Source: Oligoflexia bacterium
GTDB taxonomy: Bacteria > Bdellovibrionota > Bdellovibrionia > Bdellovibrionales > UBA1609
Assembly: GCA_026914095.1 (NCBI GenBank)
Contig: JAPPIY010000211.1
Span: 1 to 26,431, forward strand
Reading direction: 5' to 3'
DNA: 26,431 nucleotides
Shown: positions 1 through 7,733 of the stretch, piece by piece
How positions within the stretch are numbered: position 1 is the stretch's first letter
Layout of the letters: each line of letters starts with the position of its first letter
The notes under the pieces: generated by a model
Told to the model about the DNA's origin: nothing
Database searches by the model: none
What the model saw: the letters and a program-made list of their open reading frames with translations, nothing else
Translations under genes and position numbers: made by a program

Positions 1-414
1 GAGCTGGCTAGCTCTCATTTGCCAAAGGACAGCAAGCCTATACAAATACGGCTTTCAAATACGGCGTTTTCGTCTCAAGATAAAGTTTTAGACGGGGTGG
101 ATGTTTTTATTTGTTCAGCCAATAGAGATCCTAATGCCTTAGCCAGCCGATTAAAGCAAGTTGCGCCAGGGGATACCCAGCTGGAATTGGTTTATATTAC
201 CAACCGTGGAATTAAAGTTTATCCTAATCCTCTGCCTGAAACCTTTTGCACCGATCATTGGCGTTGCCGCTTTTTAAAGAAAGATCAATCCAAATGCCAG
301 CCGTCAGATATTATATCGCTATTGCAAAAAATTTGCTCTGCTAAATTAGAGATTATAAAAACAGAAAACCTCTATTCGTTTTCCGGCTCTGCTAACTATT
401 CTCAAATTGGTTAA
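1..414 (+). CDS. icd: NADP-dependent isocitrate dehydrogenase, C-terminal part (5' end outside window)
   Basis: The frame is open from base 1 and ends in TAA at 412-414, so about 137 C-terminal residues are visible and the start lies upstream. The piece holds a stretch reading roughly ITNRGIKVYPNP...TFCTDHWRCRF, which I associate from memory with the extra C-terminal domain of the long (about 480-500 residue) isocitrate dehydrogenases of the Thermus/Rickettsia type. That enzyme oxidatively decarboxylates isocitrate to 2-oxoglutarate in the TCA cycle in the cytosol. The catalytic dehydrogenase core is not in the window, so the call rests on this one domain. The last ~30 residues look unconserved. 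Another protein carrying a similar tail cannot be excluded. Confidence 0.55.
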   Translation, partial: ELASSHLPKDSKPIQIRLSNTAFSSQDKVLDGVDVFICSANRDPNALASRLKQVAPGDTQLELVYITNRGIKVYPNPLPETFCTDHWRCRFLKKDQSKCQPSDIISLLQKICSAKLEIIKTENLYSFSGSANYSQIG

Positions 415-460
415 TTTAAAATGGATGCTATTTTAGCGGTCATTCTAAAAAAAGCATCAA

Positions 461-599
461 CTATACTGATCCTGTTTGAGGTTTCCTCCCTTCTGTCACT
501 CCCGCAAAGCTTGTCCTCGCGAAAGCCTATCCTTGTGGAAACAGGGGTGAGGAGCAGGAGTCTAGTTGCAACCTGAATTTTCAAACAGGATTAGTATAG
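461..599 (+). repeat. Dispersed MITE-like element, copy A
   Basis: The ends are inverted repeats: CTATACTGATCCTGTTTGA on the left and TCAAACAGGATTAGTATAG on the right, with one mismatch over 19 bases. The interior has short GC-rich hairpin motifs (CCCGCAAAGC, CTCGCGAAAGC). It fills the gap between the isocitrate dehydrogenase end and the TVP38 gene. It has no coding capacity. Confidence 0.75.
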
Positions 600-643
600 G
601 TTGTGTTTAACGAGAGCGCTTGATTCAATAAGAGGTTGAATTT

Positions 644-1336
644 ATGTTAAAGTTAAGGATTTTAACATTTCTCGCAATTATTCTGTTGTTTGTGATTGTT
701 TTTCACTTGGATTTGATCCGCTATTTCAATATGGAGTTTTTTCTTAGTGAAAAAAATAAATTGCTTTCGCTTTATCAAGATTCCCCTGTGTTTTTTATTT
801 TGACTTACTTTTGTATTTATGTTTTTTGCGCAACATTTAGTATCCCTGGCGCCGCTCTTTTAAGTTTGGTTTCGGGCTTTCTTTTTGGTTTTTTCATTGG
901 AAGCGCAGTGGTTTCTCTAGGGAGCGCAACAGGAGCTGTCTGCTCTTTTTTGATTTCCCGGTTTTTAATGAAAAATTTTGTGCAAAAAAAATTTGCAAGC
1001 CGTTTAAAAACAATCAATGAGGGTTTGAAAAAAAATGGAGCTTTTTATTTATTCTCTTTGAGACTGATACCTGTTTTCCCTTTTTTTTTGATAAATATAT
1101 TGATGGGAGTTACTCCTATCTCCACTAAACAATTTGTAATCGGCAGTTTTTTAGGCATGTTGCCGGGAACTTTTGTTTTTGTGAATGCAGGCAGACAATT
1201 GGCTCATATATCGTCTATTCACCAGATTTTTTCCGTAAAGGTTATTTTGTCTTTTATTCTTTTAGCTTTGCTTCCATGGATTTTTAAATGGCTTATAAAG
1301 ATAGGTAAGAAACTTCAAATGAAGTATAAAAAATAA
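644..1336 (+). CDS. TVP38/TMEM64 (VTT/SNARE-associated, DedA-like) inner-membrane protein
   Basis: A 230-residue integral membrane protein. It has an N-terminal hydrophobic helix (about residues 5-24), a second near 50-70, then a glycine-rich membrane pair with the motif FSIPGAALLSLVSGFLFG (about 66-83). The family-typical segment LRLIPVFPF...LMGVTP follows near residues 140-157, then FLGMLPGTF, and a last helix near 198-216. The tail is lysine-rich, as expected for a cytosolic end. The PG...GFLFG and R-P-FPF motifs are hallmarks of the TVP38/VTT family, whose members are proposed lipid scramblases or transporters. The exact substrate cannot be read from sequence. The ATG at 644 follows an AGAGG-type ribosome site. 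It stands alone between a repeat copy and a convergent gene. Confidence 0.85.
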   Translation: MLKLRILTFLAIILLFVIVFHLDLIRYFNMEFFLSEKNKLLSLYQDSPVFFILTYFCIYVFCATFSIPGAALLSLVSGFLFGFFIGSAVVSLGSATGAVCSFLISRFLMKNFVQKKFASRLKTINEGLKKNGAFYLFSLRLIPVFPFFLINILMGVTPISTKQFVIGSFLGMLPGTFVFVNAGRQLAHISSIHQIFSVKVILSFILLALLPWIFKWLIKIGKKLQMKYKK

Positions 1337-1366
1337 AAGAGCTGTTTGAATCTGTTTTTTGTTAAA

Positions 1367-1910
1367 TTATTTTGAGCTGTCTAAATAAAAACCGGAGCCG
1401 ACAATATAATCAACGCCATCCTTTTTAAATGTAGTAACATAGCCTATTTTTTTAGATTGATCTGCGTCTTCTGTGGCAGGGTTGTCTTGTGTATATTCCA
1501 CAAAACCTTCTCCTTTTTTTCCAGCCGATAAAAGAGGTTTGATAATAGTGTTTCCAATTTGTTGAGCGTTTAAAAGGTTTTTTCCCTCAAGTTCTGGAAG
1601 AGCTACATGAAAAAGAGTTGTTCCATCCATTGTGAGTCCATGAAGGTAGATAAACCCTTTTTTCCATTTTTCTTTTGTTCTAAAGTCTTTCACCGCTTGG
1701 TCGTAATTTTTTTCTAAATGTTCTTTTGCCGAAAGGACAAAAGCCCTCAAGCTGTCTTTGTCTTTTACTTGATTAGCTGTCACTTTAATTTCACTGTTTG
1801 GATTGTTTATTTTTTTTTGAAGTCCTATTTTTTAAAAAAGAATTGCAAGAGCTTAACACTCCAGAGCCAATAATAAAAAAAGTAAATGGCAGAAGTGTTT
1901 TTAATCTCAT
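1367..1910 (-). CDS. Single-Cache-domain lipoprotein, frame interrupted at an A9 run
   Basis: The main frame (1783 down to 1367, 138 residues from a GTG) contains a Cache-type sensor fold: SLRAFVLSAKEHLEKNYDQA near its start, and GYVTTFKKDGVDYIVGSGFY at its end, resembling sCache_2 domains that bind small ligands outside the cytoplasm. On its own it lacks a signal peptide and a ribosome site. Just upstream, in another frame (1910 to 1791), lies MRLKTLLPF...GVLSSC, a lipoprotein signal with lipobox LSSC, preceded by an AAAGAGA-type site and a good promoter. The two frames join if one A is lost from the run of nine A at 1811-1819, giving about 180 residues in one lipoprotein. Thus it is either a frameshifted gene, a sequencing slip, or one expressed by polymerase slippage. 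I am confident of the two parts and less so of the mechanism. Confidence 0.75.
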
Positions 1911-1931
1911 AGTCTCTTTCTTTTTCAGTAA

Positions 1932-1959
1932 ATTATATCATGTTTATTTATAGTGTCTA
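1932..1959 (-). promoter_or_regulatory. Sigma70-type promoter of the Cache lipoprotein
   Basis: On the minus strand TAGACA (1959-1954) and TATAAT (1937-1932) are 16 bases apart. The -10 lies 21 bases upstream of the signal-peptide ATG at 1910. The fit supports that ATG, rather than the internal GTG at 1783, as the real start. Confidence 0.55.
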
Positions 1960-1977
1960 GCAAAAGAATTAAGTGTT

Positions 1978-2083
1978 TATACCGATTTTGTTTGAATGAG
2001 ATTCCTGCCCCTGCTTTCGCAGGAATGACTGAGCGCTTACAGGAATGACAGTTAGGATAAAAATTCAAACAGGATTGGTGTAA
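1978..2083 (-). repeat. Dispersed MITE-like element, copy B (inverted orientation)
   Basis: Left end TTATACCGATTTTGTTTGAA and right end TTCAAACAGGATTGGTGTAA are inverted repeats. The core CTGCTTTCGCAGGAATGACTG is the reverse complement of the core in most other copies, so this one is flipped. It sits directly after an ATG-AAA-TTA on the minus strand that belongs to a duplicated gene leader (2083-2120). Confidence 0.75.
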
Positions 2084-2120
2084 TTTCATAATTCCTTTCT
2101 TTTTTGTAAATTATGTCATA
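2083..2120 (-). pseudogene. Orphan duplicate of the Cache lipoprotein leader (promoter -10, RBS, ATG)
   Basis: Read on the minus strand this segment is closely similar over about 38 bases to the leader of the Cache lipoprotein at 1903-1941: TGACATAATTTAC against TGATATAATTTAC, then an A/G-rich ribosome site, then ATGAAATTA against ATGAGATTA. After codon 3 the reading frame runs into repeat copy B. It looks like what remains of a tandem paralogue, broken off at the element boundary. Confidence 0.4.
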
Positions 2121-2147
2121 AATTTTGACGCTAAATCCGTATAGACA

Positions 2148-5063
2148 TCAAGGCTTTGGACAAACTTCTTTTAAATGATCCTGAAAATTTTCTATTTCAT
2201 GGCTCTCAAGCTCGGGGACCAGGTTTTTTAAGTGGATTCTAAACAGGCCGTTTTTGTTATAAAGATAATCCAGATTTTTTTCCACATTACTGACAAAATG
2301 TATAACCTCTTTTTTTCGTTTTCCTGATATTTTTTGATGATTTCTTTGAATATAAGTTTGAAACTCTTTTTTTACATCTTCGGTTGCCAAGCCCTGCCCA
2401 TTTTGAACAGCAAAACGATATTGGCAGGTTTTAGTTTGAGAGTTTAGCGGGCAGGGCGCAGCTATAGAGCGCTTTAACTGTTTAATAAAGTCTCTCATAT
2501 ATTTTGTAGTAGAGATTCCTCCATTATATGTCCAAAGGCTAAAAATCTTTTTGACTTCCTCTTCATTTTCAAATAGAGGGAGTTGTCTTATGTTGTTCAA
2601 ACTGTCAGGAGAGCGGTTTTTTAGAGCGTGCCAAAATTCAGAATCATCCCAGAAAACCATATCTTTGCCTGTAGCGTTTGTGACTCCCAGCATTGTGTTC
2701 AAATGAATGGGAAGAAGAAACTTATCTTTAAATTCCTGGGGAATATTGTTTTGTTTGCCAAAAGAGGAAGTAGGCCCTCTTAATTGCGCCTCAATTTCGG
2801 CAGAGTTTATCTTAAAATGATATAAGGCATAAAACAGACAGGAATAGGGGTTTTGTGTAATTTTACAGGAAATTGGCAATTTAGAAATAATTGTATGAAA
2901 TTTTCTCATGGATTTTTTCCCCGCCTGTTCCACAGACTCGTAGATTTTAGGATTTAAAACGGCATTTTGCAATCCCGGACACTCCTCTATCACCTCATTA
3001 AAAATATAGGAGTGAGGAAAGGAGGAAGATGTGTCACTGAAATAAATTTGCTTGTTGATTTCTTTTATGGCTACTGTTGTAAGCTGGCCATAACATTTAG
3101 CGCCTGTGTGGCTTTTAATGTTATGGAGAAAAGAGGATTCATGGTTGAAAAGTTTGAAAATATCTTCTTTTTCCGATTTGTCAAATCCAAAACAATCCGC
3201 TGTTTTATTAAAAGCCCTTGCCGTTAGATACATGTAGTCTTTATTCAGGCAGGCTCTCCGTGGCAATATCTTTCTTGTATTTTCATGATCATCTGTTACA
3301 GACATATTTCCCGGACGGCTTGAGTCCTTTTCGCAATAATAAAAACTTTTGCTTGAATTATAAATGTTAGCCCCTCTGATTGCGCTGGCAAAAAAACATT
3401 CCAGAGGCACATCATTTTCAGAAAAGTAAGTGTCTCTAATAGATTCTTGAAAAAAAGAAAGAATAAAATCATCATATAGCGGTGACAGATAAGCAAATTC
3501 TTCATCTATCTTGTCATTTTCAGTATTTGGAGCGCAAGGGGAGCTGTTGCAATTTTTCTCCCTTGCTTTTTCTGTCTCTTTGCTGGTTTTAAACTGATCC
3601 CAGCTCTCTAGCATATTTTTTAAAGGATCGGAGAGAGGGAAAAAACTATGATCTTGGACAAGCCGGGTTGTATAGTCTTTGTTTTTCCAATCACACTGTT
3701 CAAAGGATAGATTAAAAAATTGTCTTTTTAAATAGCCTGGAGTTTGATCTTCGTTGACAAAAGCTATTTCTTTCGCGGCTGTAACAGCAACGGCTGTAGC
3801 TGTGTCTATAGCTTCTTTTTTAGCTGGATTGTCCATTGATTTAAGCACTGAAGCTGTAACCGATTCAATAGCGGCGGATATAATTGTTTGCAGTCCCGCT
3901 TTTAGCAGAGCGGAATGCTTGCTCTGCATCTCCTCTATGGCTCGATCTGTGACAGCAAAAGTGGTTTGTTTTACCAAGTCTTCCACTATATGGTCTGCCA
4001 CTTCACGGGCTGTGGTTGCAGCGACTTCCAGTGTTGCTGATTTTATAGCTTGTATTTGCTCTTGTGAGAGGTTGGAAAACTGTTGTTGCATATCCGCGAT
4101 AGCTTGATTTGCGGCATTAGCGGCAATATGTTCAGCGGTGTCTTTTGCCGTCTGGTTAGCCGTTTCCAGCGCCGTGGTTTCAGCGACTTCCAGCGTTGCT
4201 GATTTTATAGCTTGTATCTGCTCTTGCGATAAGTTGGAAAATTGCTGTTGCATATTCTCAATAGCTTGATTTGCGGCATTAGCGGCAATTAGTTTTGCGG
4301 TGTCTTCTGCCGTTTGGTTAGCCGTTTCCAGCGCTATGGTTTCAGCGGCTTTCAGTGTTGCTGATTTTATAGCTTGTATCTGCTCTTGCGATAAGTTAGA
4401 AAACTGCTGTTGCATATTCTCAATAGCTTGATTTGCGGCATTAGAGGCGATGAGTTTTGCAGTGTCTTCTGCTGTTTGATTAGCTGTTTCCAGCGCGAGT
4501 TCTCTTATAGCTTGTGTCTGCTCTTGTGATAGATTGGAAAACTGCTGTTGCATATCCGTGATAGCCTGATTAACAGTATGAGAAGCAATGTGTTTGGCGG
4601 TGTTTTCCGCAATCTGGTTTGCTATCTCAATAGTGGCTGATTTGATAATTTGTATTTGTAATTCCGAAAAATTGGAAAATTGCTGTTGCATATCCGTGAT
4701 AGCTTGATTTGCAGCATTGGAGGCAATGAGTTTTGCGGTGTCTTCTGCCGTTTGATTAGCAGTTTCCAGCGCCGTGGTTGTAGCGACTTCCAGCGCGAGT
4801 TCTTTTATGATTTGTATTTGCTCTTGTGATAAGCTAGAAAACTTTTGTTGTATATTTTGAAGGGCTTGGTTTATAGCATTAGAAGCTATTTGTTTTGCAG
4901 TGTCTTCTGCTGTCTTGTATGCCACTTTATGGGCTACAGTTATAACTTCCTGTGCAGGCTCTGTACTGTTTTTTTTAACAAACTCATGTTTGGTTTCTTG
5001 ATTTTTATTCATACAACCAATCAAAATGACATGGCAAAAACTTACAAGAGCTAACTTCCACAT
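2148..5063 (-). CDS. Repeat-rich lipoprotein with C-terminal lytic-transglycosylase-like domain
   Basis: 971 residues. The N-terminus MWKLALVSFCHVILIGC is a lipoprotein signal (lipobox LIGC, Cys17). Residues about 47-409 are seven tandem units of 46-55 residues built on TANQTAEDTAKLIASNAANQ...QQQFSNLSQEQIQ, alanine- and glutamine-rich and predicted to be long amphipathic helix or coiled coil. The rest is a Cys-rich globular region. Around residue 642 it reads NHESSF...SHTGAKCYGQLT, which matches the ESSF...S.TGA.G..QL core of SLT-type lytic transglycosylases, with Glu642 as the likely catalytic acid. I infer an enzyme tethered in the outer membrane with a helical arm reaching the peptidoglycan. 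An AAAGGAGG ribosome site precedes the ATG. It stands alone. A structural or adhesive role without enzyme activity is the main alternative. Confidence 0.7.
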   Translation of the reverse strand: MWKLALVSFCHVILIGCMNKNQETKHEFVKKNSTEPAQEVITVAHKVAYKTAEDTAKQIASNAINQALQNIQQKFSSLSQEQIQIIKELALEVATTTALETANQTAEDTAKLIASNAANQAITDMQQQFSNFSELQIQIIKSATIEIANQIAENTAKHIASHTVNQAITDMQQQFSNLSQEQTQAIRELALETANQTAEDTAKLIASNAANQAIENMQQQFSNLSQEQIQAIKSATLKAAETIALETANQTAEDTAKLIAANAANQAIENMQQQFSNLSQEQIQAIKSATLEVAETTALETANQTAKDTAEHIAANAANQAIADMQQQFSNLSQEQIQAIKSATLEVAATTAREVADHIVEDLVKQTTFAVTDRAIEEMQSKHSALLKAGLQTIISAAIESVTASVLKSMDNPAKKEAIDTATAVAVTAAKEIAFVNEDQTPGYLKRQFFNLSFEQCDWKNKDYTTRLVQDHSFFPLSDPLKNMLESWDQFKTSKETEKAREKNCNSSPCAPNTENDKIDEEFAYLSPLYDDFILSFFQESIRDTYFSENDVPLECFFASAIRGANIYNSSKSFYYCEKDSSRPGNMSVTDDHENTRKILPRRACLNKDYMYLTARAFNKTADCFGFDKSEKEDIFKLFNHESSFLHNIKSHTGAKCYGQLTTVAIKEINKQIYFSDTSSSFPHSYIFNEVIEECPGLQNAVLNPKIYESVEQAGKKSMRKFHTIISKLPISCKITQNPYSCLFYALYHFKINSAEIEAQLRGPTSSFGKQNNIPQEFKDKFLLPIHLNTMLGVTNATGKDMVFWDDSEFWHALKNRSPDSLNNIRQLPLFENEEEVKKIFSLWTYNGGISTTKYMRDFIKQLKRSIAAPCPLNSQTKTCQYRFAVQNGQGLATEDVKKEFQTYIQRNHQKISGKRKKEVIHFVSNVEKNLDYLYNKNGLFRIHLKNLVPELESHEIENFQDHLKEVCPKP
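3837..4925 (-). repeat. In-gene tandem repeats (138-165 bp units)
   Basis: Seven units encode residues about 47-409 of the lipoprotein. Approximate lengths are 54, 46, 46, 54, 54, 54 and a divergent last unit of about 55 residues. Three consecutive 54-residue units are nearly identical in DNA. The 46-residue units lack the final eight-residue LEVAETTA-type piece. Such an array can gain or lose units by recombination. Confidence 0.85.
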
Positions 5064-5294
5064 AATTTAACCTCCTTTAAATCAAATCTATTTTGACTCT
5101 CCATTAAATAAATGGGAAGTCAAGTTTGTTGTGGCAGTAAAAGAAGATAAGAGAAGACCACAGTTTTTTCTTTTAGAAGCAACCATTCCAGTTTTTAATT
5201 GGATAAAGTCTGTTTAAGTTTAGACTTTACACAGTTGCAGATAAAGAGCCACGACTTTAGTCGTGAGTCTTGTTTCCTCTTTTGGAACAATGCC
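5064..5294. other. Gap between the repeat lipoprotein and uvrB
   Basis: It contains the AAAGGAGG ribosome site of the minus-strand lipoprotein (just above 5063) and a small hairpin CACGAC-TTTA-GTCGTG at 5250-5265. That hairpin resembles the subterminal hairpins of IS200/IS605-type elements, but no transposase is present. No complete gene is seen. Confidence 0.4.
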
Positions 5295-5320
5295 GGACAC
5301 TTCTTTATAAAGAAGTGTCC
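5295..5320. terminator. Perfect 26-bp palindrome downstream of uvrB
   Basis: GGACACTTCTTTA is followed directly by its exact complement TAAAGAAGTGTCC. It begins 14 bases after the uvrB stop codon, where a terminator is expected. There is no uridine tract after it on the minus strand, so it is either a weak intrinsic terminator, an mRNA 3'-end stabiliser, or a dyad binding site. Confidence 0.4.
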
Positions 5321-5333
5321 TTTAATAAAAAAC

Positions 5334-7334
5334 TTAAGAAGATTCGATTTCTTTTAGCTCCAGGTTTTTGATTTGATCCCGCAGTTTGGCCGCTTTTTCA
5401 AAATCCATTTCTTGAGCCGATAATTTCATTTGTTTTTTAAGTTCAGCGATTTTTTGAGAGATTTCTTTTTGTGAAGACAGTTCCGAAACATATTTTTCTG
5501 ACAGGCTGTCAGCCAGTCCATAGATTTCAGCTAGGCCTTTTCTCAACATTTTTTTTATAGTTTTAGGTTTGATGCCATGTTTTTTGTTGTAAGCGGTTTG
5601 AATTTCTCTTCTTCGTTGGGTTTCACTCATAGCTTTTTTCATGGAGGGAGTGATCTGATCGGCATAAAGAATCACTTGTCCTTGGGAGTGTCTGGCTGCT
5701 CTTCCGATGGTTTGAATGAGGGATCTCTCAGAGCGTAAAAAACCCTCCTTATCACTGTCTAAAATAGCAACTAAACTGACTTCCGGCAAATCTAAGCCCT
5801 CTCTTAACAAATTGATGCCGATTAGCACATCAAAAACGCCGGCTCTTAAATCTCCCAGGATTTCTGTTCTTTCTAAAGTTTTAATATCACTGTGAAGGTA
5901 TTTTGTTTTTATGTCTAAGCTTTGGTAGTAAGCTGTTAATTTTTCCGACATTTTTTTAGTGAGTGTTGTTATTAAAACCCTTTCATTTTTTTTGATTCGC
6001 TTTTTTATCTCTCCTAAAAGATCATCCACTTGATTTTTCGCTGGGCGGACAAAAACTTTGGGATCGAGCAAGCCAGTGGGGCGGATGATTTGCTCCACAA
6101 TGGCAGAGCTGTGTTGTAACTCATAGTCTCCAGGAGTGGCTGAAACAAAAAGCGCTTTATCTAAACTTTGCTCAAACTCTTTAAAATTAAGAGGCCTGTT
6201 GTCTAAAGCGGAAGGGAGCCTAAAGCCATGCTCTACAAGAGTCAGTTTTCGCCGTCTGTCCCCTCTGTACATTCCCCCCGCTTGAGGGATGCTGATATGG
6301 CTTTCATCTATAAAGGTTAAAAATTTTTTAGGGAAATATTCCAGAAGGGTAGGGGGAGGCTCTCCCGATTTTCGTTGGGTTAAGTGGCGGGAGTAGTTTT
6401 CCACACCAGGGCAGGCTCCCATTTCTCTTAAGATTTCTAAGTCATAAATAGTTCTTTGCTGAAGGCGGTTTCTTTCGTCAGTTTTTTTTCCCTTTTCTAA
6501 AATTTTTAAATGAGATCTCAACTCTTCACGAATGCTCTTTATAGCCTGTAGGATTCTTTCTTTGGTGCTGACATAATGATTGGCCGGATAAACCTTGCAT
6601 AATAAAATTTCTTTTATAACATATCCAGTAATGGGATCAAACAGTTTGATGGCATCAATATAATCGCCAAAAAACTCTACACGGATGGCTTGGCTGTCTT
6701 CATAAGATGGAAAAATTTCTACTGTGTCTCCCCGACAGCGAAAAAGGCCTCTGTAAAAATCCATATCATCTCTTTTGTATTGGATATTGACCAGTCTTCT
6801 TAAAAGCTCATCTCTTGCCAGAGCTTGATTTTTCTCTAAATTGACAACAAGCTCTTCATATTGTTCTGGGCTTCCTATGCCATAAATGCAGGAAATACTG
6901 CTGACGATAATCACATCTTTTCTTTCTAAAAGAGAGCGGGTGGCCGAGTGCCTCATAAGATCAATTTGCTCATTGATGGAGGATTCTTTTTCAATATAGG
7001 TGTTGGTGGAGGGGATATAAGCTTCCGGCTGGTAGTAGTCATAATAACTGACAAAATACTCAACAGCGTTGTGGGGAAACAGCTCTTTAAACTCTACAAA
7101 CAGCTGAGCGGCCAAAGTTTTATTGGGAGCCAGAACCAAAGCCGGCTCTTTAATTTGAGCGATGATATGCGCCATTGTAAAAGTTTTTCCTGAGCCTGTT
7201 ACGCCCAGCAAAGTTTGGCTTTTCATTTTATTTTGAAAATTTTTGCAAATCTGTTGAATCGCTTTGGGCTGATCGCCTTGTGGCTTAAACTGAGATTTTA
7301 ATTCAAATTTTTTCTGTTTTATTTTGTAATTCAT
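5334..7334 (-). CDS. uvrB: UvrABC excinuclease subunit B
   Basis: Damage-verification helicase of nucleotide excision repair. It receives lesions from UvrA and loads UvrC. From the ATG at 7334 it is 666 residues, close to the roughly 670 usual for the family. Visible motifs are FKPQGDQPKAI (about 16-26), Walker A GVTGSGKT (44-51), the beta-hairpin YYDYYQPEAYIPSTNTYIEK that clamps DNA, the DE-box FIDESH, and helicase motifs V/VI LREGLDLPEV and QTIGRAARH. A C-terminal UVR motif (EMDFEKAAKLRDQIKNLE) binds UvrC. The frame stays open 14 codons further to a TTG at 7376, but that extension has no ribosome site and is not family-like. The gene stands alone and is intact. Repeat copy C lies upstream. 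Confidence 0.98.
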   Translation of the reverse strand: MNYKIKQKKFELKSQFKPQGDQPKAIQQICKNFQNKMKSQTLLGVTGSGKTFTMAHIIAQIKEPALVLAPNKTLAAQLFVEFKELFPHNAVEYFVSYYDYYQPEAYIPSTNTYIEKESSINEQIDLMRHSATRSLLERKDVIIVSSISCIYGIGSPEQYEELVVNLEKNQALARDELLRRLVNIQYKRDDMDFYRGLFRCRGDTVEIFPSYEDSQAIRVEFFGDYIDAIKLFDPITGYVIKEILLCKVYPANHYVSTKERILQAIKSIREELRSHLKILEKGKKTDERNRLQQRTIYDLEILREMGACPGVENYSRHLTQRKSGEPPPTLLEYFPKKFLTFIDESHISIPQAGGMYRGDRRRKLTLVEHGFRLPSALDNRPLNFKEFEQSLDKALFVSATPGDYELQHSSAIVEQIIRPTGLLDPKVFVRPAKNQVDDLLGEIKKRIKKNERVLITTLTKKMSEKLTAYYQSLDIKTKYLHSDIKTLERTEILGDLRAGVFDVLIGINLLREGLDLPEVSLVAILDSDKEGFLRSERSLIQTIGRAARHSQGQVILYADQITPSMKKAMSETQRRREIQTAYNKKHGIKPKTIKKMLRKGLAEIYGLADSLSEKYVSELSSQKEISQKIAELKKQMKLSAQEMDFEKAAKLRDQIKNLELKEIESS

Positions 7335-7426
7335 TTTGTTTAGTTTCAATTTTTTGATTTTATCATATAACAACAAAGCCGATCAAATTTCTATGCTTTT
7401 TTTAATCCGGCCTTTGTTTTAATGGA

Positions 7427-7522
7427 TGTAATTGATCCAGTTTGAGTTTTTCTCCCTTCTGTCACTCCCGCGAAAGCGGGAGTCTAGCTGTAACCTGAAT
7501 TTTCAAACAGAATTAGTGTATA
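7427..7522 (+). repeat. Dispersed MITE-like element, copy C
   Basis: Left end GTAATTGATCCAGTTTGAG, right end TTCAAACAGAATTAGTGTAT, with the core hairpin CTCCCGCGAAAGCGGGAG. The sequence GTCACTCCCGCGAAAGC and the tract AACCTGAATTTTCAAACAG are shared with copies A and G. Confidence 0.7.
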
Positions 7523-7568
7523 TTCCGCTCTTGTTTGGATTTTGAAATTTGCAGATTGAATCAATTTA

Positions 7569-7655
7569 GAGTAAAAATTATCCAAGCCAAAGCCTTAAAA
7601 TGAGTTCGGCCCCCATTTGCGCGAGGGCAGGCTTTGGCTTGGATAATTTTTACTC
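7569..7655. repeat. Long perfect inverted repeat (27-bp arms, 33-base loop)
   Basis: The arm at 7569-7595 (GAGTAAAAATTATCCAAGCC then AAAGCCT) is the exact reverse complement of 7629-7655. It lies about 80 bases downstream of the stop of the minus-strand transglycosylase gene. The loop is GC-richer (TCGGCCCCC). It can form a very stable hairpin in RNA, acting as a terminator or 3' stabiliser, or it may be a separate palindromic mobile element. Its sequence is not part of the main dispersed family. Confidence 0.75.
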
Positions 7656-7659
7656 ATAA

Positions 7660-7728
7660 GTTTTTTGTAAAGATTCTCAATCTTGTTTCTATGAGGACAA
7701 GCTTGTATGAGAGTTCCGCCTTCTTTTA
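7660..7728 (+). repeat. Degenerate fragment of a dispersed repeat
   Basis: AAAGATTCTCAATCTTGTTTC-TATGAGGACAAGCTTGTATGAGAGTT resembles the interior of the element at 24231-24383 (AAAGATTTTCACCCCTGTTT, CATGAGGACAGGCTT, GTGAGAGTT). No terminal inverted repeat is visible, so it is a partial, old copy. Confidence 0.35.
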
Positions 7729-7733
7729 AATCT

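Noticed and set aside
3754..4107. 117-residue + strand frame inside the repeat lipoprotein
   Set aside because: It is the antisense reading of the Ala-rich repeats, with no ribosome site. Repetitive DNA keeps such frames open by chance.
5073..5217. A + strand frame of 48 codons with coding-like composition (KWEVKFVVAVKEDKRRPQFF) ending in TAA
   Set aside because: No start codon or ribosome site, and no recognised family. Its 5' end falls on the ribosome-site region of the divergent lipoprotein gene. It could be a relic but the support is too thin to list.
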